In this document: one piece after another, positions 1 through 7,836 of the stretch
How positions within the stretch are numbered: the first letter of the stretch is position 1
Layout of the letters: every line of letters begins with the position of its first letter
Source: Alphaproteobacteria bacterium
Lineage (GTDB): Bacteria > Pseudomonadota > Alphaproteobacteria > Puniceispirillales > Puniceispirillaceae
Assembly (NCBI GenBank): GCA_009936885.1
Contig: JAACDT010000082.1
Location: forward strand, 1-13,470
Length of the DNA stretch: 13,470 nucleotides
Direction: 5' to 3'
Notes under the pieces: generated by a model
The model's database searches: none
The model's input: only the letters and a program-made list of their open reading frames with translations
What the model was told of the DNA's origin: nothing
Program-made: the position numbers and the translations under genes

Positions 1-183
1 AAACAATTAATGGCCAGCGGAGTGATTAATGGAGGTATGATTCCCAAGGTAGAAACATGTATTGAAGCAGTTCAGGCTGGGGCAGGGGCTGCTGTAATTC
101 TTGACGGACGTAAAAAACATGCTGTTCTGGTTGAGCTGTTTACAGAGCATGGAATTGGAACATTAATTCAAGCTGACCGTTAA
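1..183 (+). CDS. argB: Acetylglutamate kinase, C-terminal 60 residues (5' end outside window)
   Basis: This is the 3' end of a gene that begins before the window; the frame is open from base 1 to a TAA at 181-183. The visible residues include [10 protein letters not shown] and, further on, [19 protein letters not shown] and a final GIGTLI. These match the end of ArgB, which phosphorylates N-acetylglutamate in arginine synthesis in the cytoplasm. The GGM(I)PK motif lies in the nucleotide-binding half of amino-acid kinases, and the [15 protein letters not shown] tail is typical of ArgB. The gene is followed after 65 bases by an HAD phosphatase on the same strand, with no obvious terminator between them, so they may be co-transcribed. 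The identification rests on the C-terminus only. Confidence 0.93.
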   Translation, partial: KQLMASGVINGGMIPKVETCIEAVQAGAGAAVILDGRKKHAVLVELFTEHGIGTLIQADR

Positions 184-248
184 CTGTTCTCCCCTGCTTA
201 AGAGTTCACACAAAACCAATAATAAATTTGATTAAAATGGAAGATAGT

Positions 249-965
249 ATGACAGAAATCAGCCCGTCAATGTTACAGGATAAAGATCCCATGAAGCTCG
301 ATATATCTGAGATATCAGCATGGGTTTTTGATTTGGATAATACAATTTATCCAGCTCATCAGAGCTTATTTCCAAGAGTGGCGAGCCGCATGATTGATTG
401 GATTGAGCAAAATTTCAAATTAGAGAGAGAGCAGGCAGAGGCCTTAAAGACGCGCCTATTTTTGGAATATGGAACAACTATGAACGGTCTATCATCTGAA
501 TATTCAGTAGAGCCCAAAGATTTTCTATCCTATGTACATGATATTGACCTGTCTGATCTGTCCTATGATAAAGAGCTTGATGCTGGTATGAGCGCCCTTC
601 CTGGCAAGAAGTATATTTACACTAACGGGACTGTTTTGCATGCAAGTAGAATACTAGAAGCCTATGGGATCGGTCATCATTTTGAGTTTATTTTTGATAT
701 CTTTGCATCTAACCACTTGCCTAAGCCTGCAATTCAGCCATATCAAGATTTCTTAGCTCAAAGCAAAATTAATCCAAAGCAAGCTGTGATGATAGAAGAT
801 ATGGCACGAAATCTTGAACCGGCGGCAAAATTAGGAATGCAAACAGTCTGGTTAATGGCAGAACATAGCTGGGCAAAAAAAGGTGCAACAGAACCGTATG
901 TGCATTATATTGCAAGGGACTTGAAGCATTTTTTGTCTGATGCGCAGCACGTGCTTGCTAGATAA
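249..965 (+). CDS. HAD-family hydrolase, pyrimidine 5'-nucleotidase type
   Basis: Predicted soluble HAD phosphatase of 238 residues, resembling the pyrimidine 5'-nucleotidase subfamily that dephosphorylates nucleoside monophosphates. Motif I is VFDLDNTIYP, with nucleophile D28 and acid/base D30. The other motifs follow in order: motif II in YIYTNGT, the motif III lysine in LPKPAIQPYQDF, and motif IV in VMIEDMARNLEPA. The IYP after DxDNT is characteristic of this subfamily. The frame could start at TTG 228, ATG 237 or ATG 249. I chose 249 because GGAAG at 239-243 sits five bases before it, while the earlier starts have no visible ribosome binding site. dapD follows 18 bases after the stop, suggesting an operon. 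The substrate cannot be read from the sequence; the subfamily is likely, the exact start less so. Confidence 0.85.
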   Translation: MTEISPSMLQDKDPMKLDISEISAWVFDLDNTIYPAHQSLFPRVASRMIDWIEQNFKLEREQAEALKTRLFLEYGTTMNGLSSEYSVEPKDFLSYVHDIDLSDLSYDKELDAGMSALPGKKYIYTNGTVLHASRILEAYGIGHHFEFIFDIFASNHLPKPAIQPYQDFLAQSKINPKQAVMIEDMARNLEPAAKLGMQTVWLMAEHSWAKKGATEPYVHYIARDLKHFLSDAQHVLAR

Positions 966-983
966 ATTTAAAGGAGAATATCC

Positions 984-1850
984 ATGACAGCTGAATCGCT
1001 GGTTAATCTAATTAACGATGCCTTTGATGCGCGCGATACAATTAACCCAGAGACGAGCGGCGAGGTACGAAGCGCTGTTGAAGAAGCACTTGGATTACTG
1101 GATGGAGGCCAATTAAGGGTGGCAGAGCCAATTGGGAATGGGAATCACCAATGGCAGGTTAATCAATGGCTCAAAAAAGCGGTTTTATTATCATTTCGTT
1201 TAAACCCCATGCATGTGATTGCGAGCGGTGCTGACTATCAGAAGGCTGGTGTTTCAAGTTGGTGGGACAAAGTTCCTTCCAAATTTGCAGGATGGGATGC
1301 CGAGAAATTTAGTCAAGCAGGATTTAGGGCAGTACCTGGGTGCTATGTAAGGCATTCGGCTTTTATTGCCCCTTCTGTTGTGTTAATGCCCAGCTTTGTA
1401 AATCTTGGCGCGTATGTTGATACAGGCGTTATGGTTGATACATGGGCAACAGTGGGCTCCTGCGCCCAGATTGGTACAAATGTGCATCTTTCTGGCGGTG
1501 CTGGAATAGGCGGGGTGCTAGAGCCACTGCAAGCAGGACCTGTCATTATCGAAGATGACTGCTTTATTGGGGCACGTTCTGAAATCGTAGAGGGTGTAGT
1601 TGTTGAACAAGGTTCCGTAATTTCTATGGGTGTGTTCATAGGTCAATCGACTAAAATTATTGACAGAAAAACCGGAGAGATTTTTATGGGCAGAGTGCCT
1701 GCTTATTCGGTTGTTGTGCCTGGAAGTTTGCCTGGTGCTAATCTGCCTGATGGAAGCCCTGGGCCATCACTATCTTGTGCGGTGATTATTAAGCGAGTTG
1801 ATGAGAAAACCAGATCCAAAACATCCTTGAATGATTTGCTGAGGGACTAA
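984..1850 (+). CDS. dapD: Tetrahydrodipicolinate N-succinyltransferase
   Basis: Transfers succinyl from succinyl-CoA to tetrahydrodipicolinate in the succinylase branch of lysine and meso-diaminopimelate synthesis. The 288 residues are close to the E. coli length of about 274. An N-terminal helical part (about 1-110) is followed by left-handed beta-helix hexapeptide repeats (about 120-240). Signature stretches are [14 protein letters not shown] (about 151-164), [16 protein letters not shown] (about 168-183) and [15 protein letters not shown] (about 190-204). The C-terminal [15 protein letters not shown] is also typical. A strong ribosome site, AAGGAGA, lies just upstream of the ATG. dapE follows after seven bases, so two consecutive-pathway enzymes are likely translated from one message. 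Confidence 0.97.
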   Translation: MTAESLVNLINDAFDARDTINPETSGEVRSAVEEALGLLDGGQLRVAEPIGNGNHQWQVNQWLKKAVLLSFRLNPMHVIASGADYQKAGVSSWWDKVPSKFAGWDAEKFSQAGFRAVPGCYVRHSAFIAPSVVLMPSFVNLGAYVDTGVMVDTWATVGSCAQIGTNVHLSGGAGIGGVLEPLQAGPVIIEDDCFIGARSEIVEGVVVEQGSVISMGVFIGQSTKIIDRKTGEIFMGRVPAYSVVVPGSLPGANLPDGSPGPSLSCAVIIKRVDEKTRSKTSLNDLLRD

Positions 1851-1857
1851 TAAATAA

Positions 1858-3024
1858 ATGAGTGACTTCTCATACGCAGTACAACTAGCTCAAAAGCTAA
1901 TTCGCTGCCCCTCTATTACGCCAGAAGAAGCAGGAACGCTCGATCTGCTAGAGGAGGAGCTTACACAGCATGGTTTTAACTGCACCAGACTTGCTTTTGG
2001 TGACGGCAAAGATAGGATTGATAATTTATATGCAGAATTTGGTGAAGGGCCAGCTCATTTCGCATTTGCAGGACATGTTGATGTCGTTCCAGTTGGACGT
2101 GTGGAAGATTGGCAGTTCAATCCGTTTCAAGCTGAAATTAGCGATGGTTTTTTATATGGTCGCGGGGCAGCAGATATGAAATCTGGAATTGCTGCATTTA
2201 TTTCAGCAATCAGGCAGTGGCAAGAATCTTCACAGAAACAAACAAAAATTAGCTTGATAATTACAGGTGATGAGGAAGCAGATGCCATAAATGGTACCTC
2301 TAAAATGGTAGATTGGATGAGGCAGAACAATATTCGCCCAGATATGTGCATTGTGGCTGAGCCAACAAGTCAGAAACAAATTGGCGATAATATCAGGAAT
2401 GGAAGGCGCGGTTCATTATCGGGTAGTTTAATCGTTACAGGAAAGCAAGGACATGTCGCCTATCCCCATCTTGCACGCAATCCCACATCAGCTCTGATGC
2501 AAATGCTAGCACCTGTTACGAGTGCAGAACTAGATGGTGGTAATCCCTATTTTGGGCCATCAACAGCAGAAATTACAGGTCTGTCCACATCCTCGAATGT
2601 GACAAATGTGATACCCGCAACGGCAAGCGCAATGTTCAATATCAGATTCAATACAGAACATACAAAAGAAACGCTACAAGCGTGGTTAGAAGAACATTTT
2701 TATAGAATTGCAAAGGCATTTAAGGTTCAATTTGAAATTAAATGGAAATCAAATGCGGATCCTTTTGTAACTGAAGCAGGAAAATTAACACAGCTTCTTA
2801 GCGCAGCTATTAAGGCAAAAACTGGCAGAATAGCTGAATTATCTACGACAGGCGGCACGTCTGATGCGCGATTCATCACACAATTATGCCCGGTCGCCGA
2901 ATTTGGTTTAGTTGGAAAAACGATGCATCAAATAGACGAAAATGTCTTAGTTGAAGATATTGATATGTTAGCAAACATATATGAAGAGATGTTACATAGG
3001 TTTGATGCAAATAATGAATATTAG
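1858..3024 (+). CDS. dapE: Succinyl-diaminopimelate desuccinylase
   Basis: Zinc-dependent M20-family amidohydrolase that removes succinate from N-succinyl-LL-diaminopimelate, following DapD in the lysine/peptidoglycan pathway. At 388 residues it is normal length for the family. The metal and catalytic residues match the E. coli pattern: H73 and D75 in AGHVDVVPVG, D106 in GRGAADMKSG, E139/E140 in TGDEEADAINGT, E168 in VAEPTS and H357 in GKTMHQIDEN. The dimerisation lid contains GKQGHVAYPH (about 195-204), and TGGTSDARF lies at 331-339. GAGG at 1841-1844, inside the end of dapD, is a rather distant ribosome site, so translation may depend on coupling to dapD. The 3' end overlaps the start of the next gene. 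Confidence 0.97.
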   Translation: MSDFSYAVQLAQKLIRCPSITPEEAGTLDLLEEELTQHGFNCTRLAFGDGKDRIDNLYAEFGEGPAHFAFAGHVDVVPVGRVEDWQFNPFQAEISDGFLYGRGAADMKSGIAAFISAIRQWQESSQKQTKISLIITGDEEADAINGTSKMVDWMRQNNIRPDMCIVAEPTSQKQIGDNIRNGRRGSLSGSLIVTGKQGHVAYPHLARNPTSALMQMLAPVTSAELDGGNPYFGPSTAEITGLSTSSNVTNVIPATASAMFNIRFNTEHTKETLQAWLEEHFYRIAKAFKVQFEIKWKSNADPFVTEAGKLTQLLSAAIKAKTGRIAELSTTGGTSDARFITQLCPVAEFGLVGKTMHQIDENVLVEDIDMLANIYEEMLHRFDANNEY

Positions 3025-3562
3025 TCCCTCTACGTTTATTAAATATCTCCAAGCAACCATGCAAATGATGCTAGGCAAGAGAAGCCCTGAAGATGCTTAT
3101 GATATTTCAGAAGAAGGAATGTGGCAGGCTATTCTTGCAAGCTGGATTATTTCTTCTATTGTCTCAATTATTCCGATGCAGGCTATCGGATGGAATTTCT
3201 ATCCGTTATTTTTAGTAACTTCGCTTGTATCCTTGCTCTCATTCGTGATTCTGGTTTATTACTTTTTGGTGCGGATAGGGAAAGCCTCATTATATCTGAA
3301 ATTTATGCTTCCCTATTTATGGCTTAGCACTATTCAAATGATTTTCTTCGCGGGTATAACTCTTATATCCTCAACTACAGGGATTGTTGAATTTAGCCTA
3401 TTATCTATTCCTGCGTTAATTTGGATTGTGTACTGGCTTATTAGAATTGCGCGCCAGCAACTAGAGGTAAGCAGGTTTGTTGCATTTGGGTTTCTTGTAG
3501 GTAAATTCGTGATAGAGACTATCCTCGGGGTTACCGCTGGAATGAGCTTTGCTCTTACTTAG
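3005..3562 (+). CDS. Small multi-pass membrane protein of unknown function
   Basis: I do not recognise a named function. The protein is about 185 residues. It has a short polar N-terminus (about 1-40, including KRSPEDAYDISEEG) and about five hydrophobic segments: roughly 42-58, 66-89, 100-122, 130-148 and 158-180. The overall build resembles small YIP1-like bacterial integral membrane proteins, but this is a resemblance in layout only. Start choice: ATG 2981 has no ribosome site, ATG 3005 has AGG at 2998-3000, and ATG 3014 is too far from it. I therefore prefer 3005, which overlaps dapE by 20 bases and implies translational coupling. It ends 11 bases before the oppositely oriented truA. The position between dapE and truA suggests co-expression with dapDE but does not establish a role. 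Confidence 0.75.
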   Translation: MQIMNISPSTFIKYLQATMQMMLGKRSPEDAYDISEEGMWQAILASWIISSIVSIIPMQAIGWNFYPLFLVTSLVSLLSFVILVYYFLVRIGKASLYLKFMLPYLWLSTIQMIFFAGITLISSTTGIVEFSLLSIPALIWIVYWLIRIARQQLEVSRFVAFGFLVGKFVIETILGVTAGMSFALT

Positions 3563-3573
3563 GTGGTAAGGCT

Positions 3574-4326
3574 CTATCTTGGGTATATTACATCTGTTAG
3601 ATATAAACCATATGGGGGTGCGGCTGGCCCTGCTGCCTGCCTGTCTTTGGCTTCGCGTATTTCCTTTATTTTATCTGAGTGCCATCTGCCTTTTCCAACT
3701 TCTACTAGACTTCCTGTAATATTACGTATTTGGTTGTGCAGAAACGATCTGGCAATTGCTGTAATGTGAATTTCATCGCCAACTTTTTCTATTTCAATTG
3801 ATTGCATGGTTCTGATAGGTGATTTTGCCTGACATTGAGAAGCTCTGAAACTCGTAAAGTCGTAGGTGCCGATAAGATGCTGTGCAGCACGCGTCATAGC
3901 ATCGATATCCAGCGGTTTGGTTATGTGCCAGACACGGAATTTATCTAGACTAGGGCGCGCATTTCGAGTGAAAATCCGATAAAGATAGTGCCTTTCTATC
4001 GCATCAAAACGGGCGTTGAACGCACTATCTACTTTTTCTGCTGATAAAACAGAAATAGGAGAGGTCTCAAGATAGCTGTTTAGTCCCATCATAACAGACC
4101 GTGTGGTATAATTTGAGGGCACGTCTAAATGAGCTGCTTGTCCTGTGGCATGTACACCAGCATCTGTTCTACCAGCCCCCTGAATGGGGGTGGTGTGCGT
4201 AGTAAGTTTTGCAGCAGCAAGTTCAAGCTCATGCTGAATAGAATTTCCATTTTCTTGTGACTGCCAGCCAACAAAAGGGGTGCCATCATATTCAATTCTT
4301 AAAAGCATACGATGCAAGAAAGGCAT
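3574..4326 (-). CDS. truA: tRNA pseudouridine(38-40) synthase
   Basis: Converts uridines 38-40 in the tRNA anticodon stem-loop to pseudouridine. The 250 residues include the N-terminal IEYDGTPFVGWQSQ (about 11-24) and the catalytic GAGRTDAGVHATGQ, with nucleophile D55. Later family motifs are FNARFDAIERHYLYRI, YDFTSFRASQCQAKSPIRT and FLHNQIRNITGSLVEVG. The first ATG is chosen over the in-frame ATG seven codons in because GGAG at 4336-4339, inside the end of fmt, is correctly spaced for it. The start lies two bases after the fmt stop, so it is probably the last gene of a def-fmt-truA operon. No clear terminator is visible in the 11 bases before the convergent membrane-protein gene. Confidence 0.96.
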   Translation of the reverse strand: MPFLHRMLLRIEYDGTPFVGWQSQENGNSIQHELELAAAKLTTHTTPIQGAGRTDAGVHATGQAAHLDVPSNYTTRSVMMGLNSYLETSPISVLSAEKVDSAFNARFDAIERHYLYRIFTRNARPSLDKFRVWHITKPLDIDAMTRAAQHLIGTYDFTSFRASQCQAKSPIRTMQSIEIEKVGDEIHITAIARSFLHNQIRNITGSLVEVGKGRWHSDKIKEIREAKDRQAAGPAAPPYGLYLTDVIYPR

Positions 4327-4328
4327 TA

Positions 4329-5276
4329 TTATACACTCCAGATTATATCGCCATTGCGAATAGTAGTGCCATTTAAATAGGCGGCTCCTGTCATTGGTTT
4401 TTTGCCAGCAGGTTGAAGTTGGCTAATAAACAAAATATTCTTGTCCGCTACCACTATTCCAAAATCAGAATCAGTTTTATCGTCGGATAGAATAGCAGAT
4501 CCGATGGGAAGCTCTGAGAGTTTGTCAGTTAAGGATGCTTTCAGAATTTTTAGGCGACTTCCATCGGCTAATTCTAGCCAGCAAGCAGGAACAGGACTAA
4601 AAGCTCTAATCTTTCGCTCTAGTATTTCCAGCGTTTGCCGTAAATCTAGCCTTGTTTCTGATTTAGAGATCTTATGTGCGTAGCAGACCCCTTGCTCTGG
4701 CTGAATGATAGGCGATAGGGTGTTTTTTTCGATTAGATTAAGGGTTTCAAGCAAGCAGTCTGCTGTTAAATCAGCTAGCCTGTCATGTAGTGTTTTAGAG
4801 GTCTCATCTGGGGCAATTTCTGTTGAAAGCTGATTTAACATCGGACCGGTATCAAGACCGCACACCATTTGCATCGCAGTTATCCCAGTTTGCCTATCAC
4901 CAGCTTCGATCGCACGTTGAATAGGGGCAGCGCCTCGCCATCGCGGTAGCAGAGATGCGTGTCCATTTATGCACCCAAACTGCGGTATATCTAAAACTGC
5001 TTGCGATAATATGAGCCCATAAGCCACAACAACGAATATATCTGCATTAGCTTGTTTTAAGGTTTCTATTTCATTTACTGGCTTGAGAGATGGCGGTGAT
5101 AAGCACTCAATATTATGTTTTTTTGCATATTCAGATACGGCAGTTGGTGTTTCTTTCATGCCTCGACCTGCAGGGCGTGGGGGCTGTGTATAAACACGAA
5201 GGATGGTGTGATGCCGCCTCAATTTTGCAAGAGTTTTGACAGCAAAAACTGGGCTTCCCATAAATATTATACGCAT
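4329..5276 (-). CDS. fmt: Methionyl-tRNA formyltransferase
   Basis: Formylates initiator Met-tRNA using 10-formyltetrahydrofolate. At 315 residues it matches E. coli Fmt. The N-terminal formyltransferase domain starts with MRIIFMGSPVFAVKTL. The catalytic residues are N104, H106 (in INGHASLLPRWRGAAPIQ) and D142 (in CGLDTGPML), aligning with E. coli N106, H108 and D144. The C-terminal tRNA-binding domain, from about residue 205, includes RKIRAFSPVPACW and ends with LNGTTIRNGDIIWSV. def lies 23 bases upstream on the same strand; def and fmt products act on opposite ends of the same formyl cycle. The ribosome site is weak (GGTAG), so coupling with def is plausible. Confidence 0.97.
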   Translation of the reverse strand: MRIIFMGSPVFAVKTLAKLRRHHTILRVYTQPPRPAGRGMKETPTAVSEYAKKHNIECLSPPSLKPVNEIETLKQANADIFVVVAYGLILSQAVLDIPQFGCINGHASLLPRWRGAAPIQRAIEAGDRQTGITAMQMVCGLDTGPMLNQLSTEIAPDETSKTLHDRLADLTADCLLETLNLIEKNTLSPIIQPEQGVCYAHKISKSETRLDLRQTLEILERKIRAFSPVPACWLELADGSRLKILKASLTDKLSELPIGSAILSDDKTDSDFGIVVADKNILFISQLQPAGKKPMTGAAYLNGTTIRNGDIIWSV

Positions 5277-5299
5277 AAAGCACTACCGATTTTCAAATA

Positions 5300-5809
5300 C
5301 TATGATTGGCGAGACTCTTTGAGCACTTTTCGCCAAATTATATTGCGTTTTAACTTTGATATATGATCAATAAACAAGACACCGTTAAGATGGTCAATTT
5401 CGTGCTGGACACAAGCGGCAAGCAAGCCTTCAGCTTTTATCTGCTGTTCCTCTCCCTTGATATCTAAAAAGCGTAATTCTACCCATGCTGGTCTTGTAAC
5501 TTCAGCATTATGACCTGGAATAGAAAGGCACCCTTCTTCTAGAAGAGCAGTTTCTTCTGAAAAGTGAGTTATTTCTGGATTTATCATCTGCCACAGCTCA
5601 TCGGCCTCATCATCCCTGCTACAATCCATCACAATCAGACGTTTTAGCGCGCCAATTTGAGGCCCAGCAAGACCAATTCCAGGCGCATCATACATTGTTT
5701 GCGCCATATCATCCAGCATCTGTTTGGTCTCATCAGTGATTATCTCAACTGGCTCTGCTATTTTGCGTAGCACTGGATCTGGGACAATCTGAATTGGTTT
5801 AATGGCCAT
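5300..5809 (-). CDS. def: Peptide deformylase
   Basis: Metallo-hydrolase that removes the formyl group from the N-terminus of nascent proteins. The 169 residues contain the three family motifs: GIGLAGPQIG (44-53), EGCLSIPG (92-99, metal ligand C94) and QHEIDHLNG (135-143, ligands H136 and H140 with catalytic E137). Motif I has AGPQ where AAPQ or AAxQ is more common, a mild variation near the active-site pocket. An AGAGGAT ribosome site lies a few bases before the ATG. It is the first gene of the leftward def-fmt-truA run, and a perfect TATAAT on the minus strand at 5870-5875 is a candidate promoter. It transcribes away from rmuC. Confidence 0.97.
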   Translation of the reverse strand: MAIKPIQIVPDPVLRKIAEPVEIITDETKQMLDDMAQTMYDAPGIGLAGPQIGALKRLIVMDCSRDDEADELWQMINPEITHFSEETALLEEGCLSIPGHNAEVTRPAWVELRFLDIKGEEQQIKAEGLLAACVQHEIDHLNGVLFIDHISKLKRNIIWRKVLKESRQS

Positions 5810-5869
5810 TTATATCCTCTAATTTTTAGCCAATTTCTTTAGTTGGAAATCTTATAAAGCTCTAATGCT

Positions 5870-5875
5870 ATTATA
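5870..5875 (-). promoter_or_regulatory. Candidate -10 box of the def-fmt-truA promoter
   Basis: The minus strand reads a perfect TATAAT here, about 60 bases before the def start codon, giving a predicted leader of about 55 nt. I find no convincing -35 hexamer at 16-18 bases, so this is a candidate only. A perfect hexamer in an AT-rich region can occur by chance. Confidence 0.35.
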
Positions 5876-5959
5876 GTTTCTGATTTCTAATGGCTCGCAG
5901 CCCTGCTTGTGTTATATATAAATTCCATCTGATACTATATAAAGCGCTTTTTACCTGCC

Positions 5960-5986
5960 AGCTAGTATTTGGTGTTACATAGCTAG
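5960..5986 (+). repeat. AGCTAG direct repeats spaced by 21 bases
   Basis: AGCTAG occurs at 5960-5965 and again at 5981-5986, start-to-start distance 21 bases or about two helical turns. Both copies lie just upstream of the perfect TATAAT at 5990-5995. The spacing would place them on the same face of the DNA, as expected for a pair of protein-binding half-sites. No regulator is identified, and short AT-rich words recur easily. Confidence 0.3.
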
Positions 5987-5995
5987 CGGTATAAT
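5969..5995 (+). promoter_or_regulatory. Candidate promoter of rmuC
   Basis: A perfect TATAAT at 5990-5995 is preceded by a weak TTGGTG at 5969-5974; the 15-base spacer is short. The predicted transcription start is near 6001-6003, leaving about 76 nt of leader before the rmuC ATG. The strong -10 with weak -35 suits an activator-dependent or low-level promoter, but this is inference. Confidence 0.4.
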
Positions 5996-6000
5996 AAAGG

Positions 6001-6014
6001 TCAAGCAAGCTTGA
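6001..6014. repeat. Inverted repeat at the predicted rmuC transcription start
   Basis: TCAAGC-AA-GCTTGA is a perfect 6-bp inverted repeat with a 2-base spacer. It sits about six bases after the TATAAT, overlapping the predicted +1, a common place for a repressor operator. The two-base loop makes an RNA hairpin poor, so a DNA-level site is the better reading. The binding factor is unknown. Confidence 0.35.
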
Positions 6015-6077
6015 TTAATATTCAAAATATAAACCGAAATATAAACCAAGAGATAAGCCAAGAAAAAAACAGGGAAA

Positions 6078-7211
6078 ATGATACCTATTTCTAATCTAAA
6101 TCTTAGCATTCTTTTGGTGGCAGCGATTTGTCTAATTCTCGTGTTGATATTTATTTCGCTCAGAAAGAATGCGTCTGCTATGCAGTCAGAATCGCTGGCA
6201 GAACTAAGAGGTCAGCTATCGCAAATTGTACAAGCTTCAAACCAGCAGCAACAAACCCTTGCAGGTCAGCTATCAGATCAGTCTTCTAGAATGGAGCAAA
6301 CGCTATCTGGGTTTCGCCAACAACTTGGTCAGTCACTTCAGCAACAGACACAATCTACACATGATAATCTTACTAAATTATCAGAGAGATTGGCAGTAAT
6401 AGATAAAGCGAACAACCAGATATCAGAGCTAACAGGTCAAGTTACACAGCTTCATAATATCCTTGCAAATAAAACAGAGCGTGGCGCATTCGGAGAAGTG
6501 CAGTTAGAAAATCTGATTAAAACGGTTCTGCCGCCCAATGCATATGCTTTTCAAGTTACACTTCCGAATCAAAAGCGGGCAGATTGTGTTTTAAAACTGC
6601 CAAATCCGCCTGGCGATATTGTCATAGATTCAAAATTTCCTCTTGAAGCATGGCACAGTTTGCAGAACTCTGAAACAAAAGCCGAACAACAAGCTGCTAG
6701 AAAACAGCTTGCTATTGCAGTTATGGGACATGTGAAAGATATTCAGGAAAAATATATTGTTGCAGGAACAACAGCTGAATCTGCCTGTTTATTTCTGCCC
6801 TCAGAAGCGGTCTATGCTGAACTGCATTCCAATATGCCAGATGTAATCGAGGCCTCCTACAAGGCAAGGGTTTGGATTGTCTCACCCACTACGATGATGG
6901 CAACGCTTAATACTGTAAGAGCTGTATTGCGTGATGCAAGAATGCGGGAGCAAACCGCTATTATTCAGGCAGAAATGCTTAAACTACTGGAAGATGTATC
7001 TAGACTAGATACCCGTGTGGATAATTTAAATAGGCACTTCTCGCAGGCCCAAAAAGATATCACGGAAATTCAGACATCTACGACACGAATAACAAAAAGA
7101 AGCCATAAAATAACAGAATTAGACGTATCTGATGATGAGGATATATCTGTGATTGAAACCGAAGTGAAACCAGCGCCCACATTATCGCAGGCAACAGATA
7201 CTTCTTCTTAA
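6078..7211 (+). CDS. rmuC: RmuC-family DNA recombination protein
   Basis: RmuC proteins limit recombination at inverted repeats and carry a nuclease-like fold; the exact activity is not settled. This copy is 377 residues. It has an N-terminal membrane anchor (about 8-28) and a long Gln/Ser-rich coiled coil (about 35-130). The RmuC domain (about 135-310) follows, with GAFGEVQLENLI, KRADCVLKLP, DIVIDSKFPLEAW and LFLPSEAVYAELH. A polar, acidic tail ends the protein. The ATG follows AGGGA closely, a workable ribosome site. It stands alone on the plus strand, divergent from def and convergent with recR, with only 15 bases separating the two stops. A repeated AAATATAAACC in the leader (about 6025-6047) has no known meaning. 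Confidence 0.93.
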   Translation: MIPISNLNLSILLVAAICLILVLIFISLRKNASAMQSESLAELRGQLSQIVQASNQQQQTLAGQLSDQSSRMEQTLSGFRQQLGQSLQQQTQSTHDNLTKLSERLAVIDKANNQISELTGQVTQLHNILANKTERGAFGEVQLENLIKTVLPPNAYAFQVTLPNQKRADCVLKLPNPPGDIVIDSKFPLEAWHSLQNSETKAEQQAARKQLAIAVMGHVKDIQEKYIVAGTTAESACLFLPSEAVYAELHSNMPDVIEASYKARVWIVSPTTMMATLNTVRAVLRDARMREQTAIIQAEMLKLLEDVSRLDTRVDNLNRHFSQAQKDITEIQTSTTRITKRSHKITELDVSDDEDISVIETEVKPAPTLSQATDTSS

Positions 7212-7226
7212 ACGATTTAAAAGCCC

Positions 7227-7835
7227 TTATCCTACAGGTGTTCTAGCTTTCATCGCAAGGGCAAGGGTGCCATCATCTAGGTAGTTCAACTCCCCCCCAA
7301 CAGGAACACCATGAGCAAGTCTTGAAAGCGAAACTGAGAGCCCTTCAAGTCTTTCTGCAATGTAATGCGCTGTTGTCTGGCCCTCGACAGTCGCAGAAGT
7401 TGCAAGAATTATCTCGCAAGCATTGTGCAAAGCAGATATCGATGTAACATAGCTTACAAGTTTTTCTATTCCAAGCTCAGTTGGACCTCGTCCATCCATG
7501 ATATTTAAATTACCGCCTAAAACGAAATATTTGCCCTGAAAAACACCAGCTCTTTCCATTGCCCATAAATCAGATACATCTTCAACAACACATAATCGGT
7601 TTTCTTCTCTACGTGGGTCGTTACAGATCAAACATTTGTCTAATTCTGTTAGATTATTGCATTGCACACAGGGTTTATAATAATGGGCAACATCATAAAG
7701 CGCTCTGGCCAGAGGAAGCATATCACGCTCTTTATTTTTAATAAGCGCAAGCGCAGCTCTCTGTGCAGACCGAGGCCCTAAGCCTGGCAATTTTCCAAGC
7801 CTTTTAATTAGATTTTTAAGGCTGTCATCAGGCAT
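7227..7835 (-). CDS. recR: Recombination mediator protein RecR
   Basis: RecR works with RecO/RecF to load RecA at single-strand gaps. The 202 residues are the usual length. In order: an N-terminal helix-hairpin-helix (about 10-30, LGKLPGLGPRSAQR); a zinc finger with C56, C59, C68 and C71; a Toprim domain (about 80-175) with LCVVEDVSD, GGNLNIMDGRGPTELGI and LATSATVEGQTTAHYIAERL; and the C-terminal AHGVPVGGELNYLDDGTLALA. The ATG lies one base after the ybaB stop and has no strong ribosome site, implying translational coupling. A run of seven Cs on the plus strand (7292-7298, encoding PVGGE) is the longest GC homopolymer I noticed in the window. recR next to ybaB and dnaX is a widely conserved arrangement. 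Confidence 0.97.
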   Translation of the reverse strand: MPDDSLKNLIKRLGKLPGLGPRSAQRAALALIKNKERDMLPLARALYDVAHYYKPCVQCNNLTELDKCLICNDPRREENRLCVVEDVSDLWAMERAGVFQGKYFVLGGNLNIMDGRGPTELGIEKLVSYVTSISALHNACEIILATSATVEGQTTAHYIAERLEGLSVSLSRLAHGVPVGGELNYLDDGTLALAMKARTPVG

Positions 7836-7836
7836 A

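Noticed and set aside
228..248. Upstream TTG or ATG 237 start for the HAD phosphatase
   Set aside because: No ribosome site precedes either one, while GGAAG is well placed for ATG 249. The family motif begins only at residue 28 from that start, so the protein is not shortened.
1343..1639. 98-codon minus-strand open frame within dapD
   Set aside because: Low-complexity Pro/Ser/Thr translation opposite the conserved hexapeptide-repeat region of dapD; a shadow frame.
5881..5960. A tRNA or other structured RNA in the def-rmuC gap
   Set aside because: There is no TTCGA-type T-loop, no closing acceptor stem, and only 3-4 bp stems such as GGCT-CGC-AGCC.
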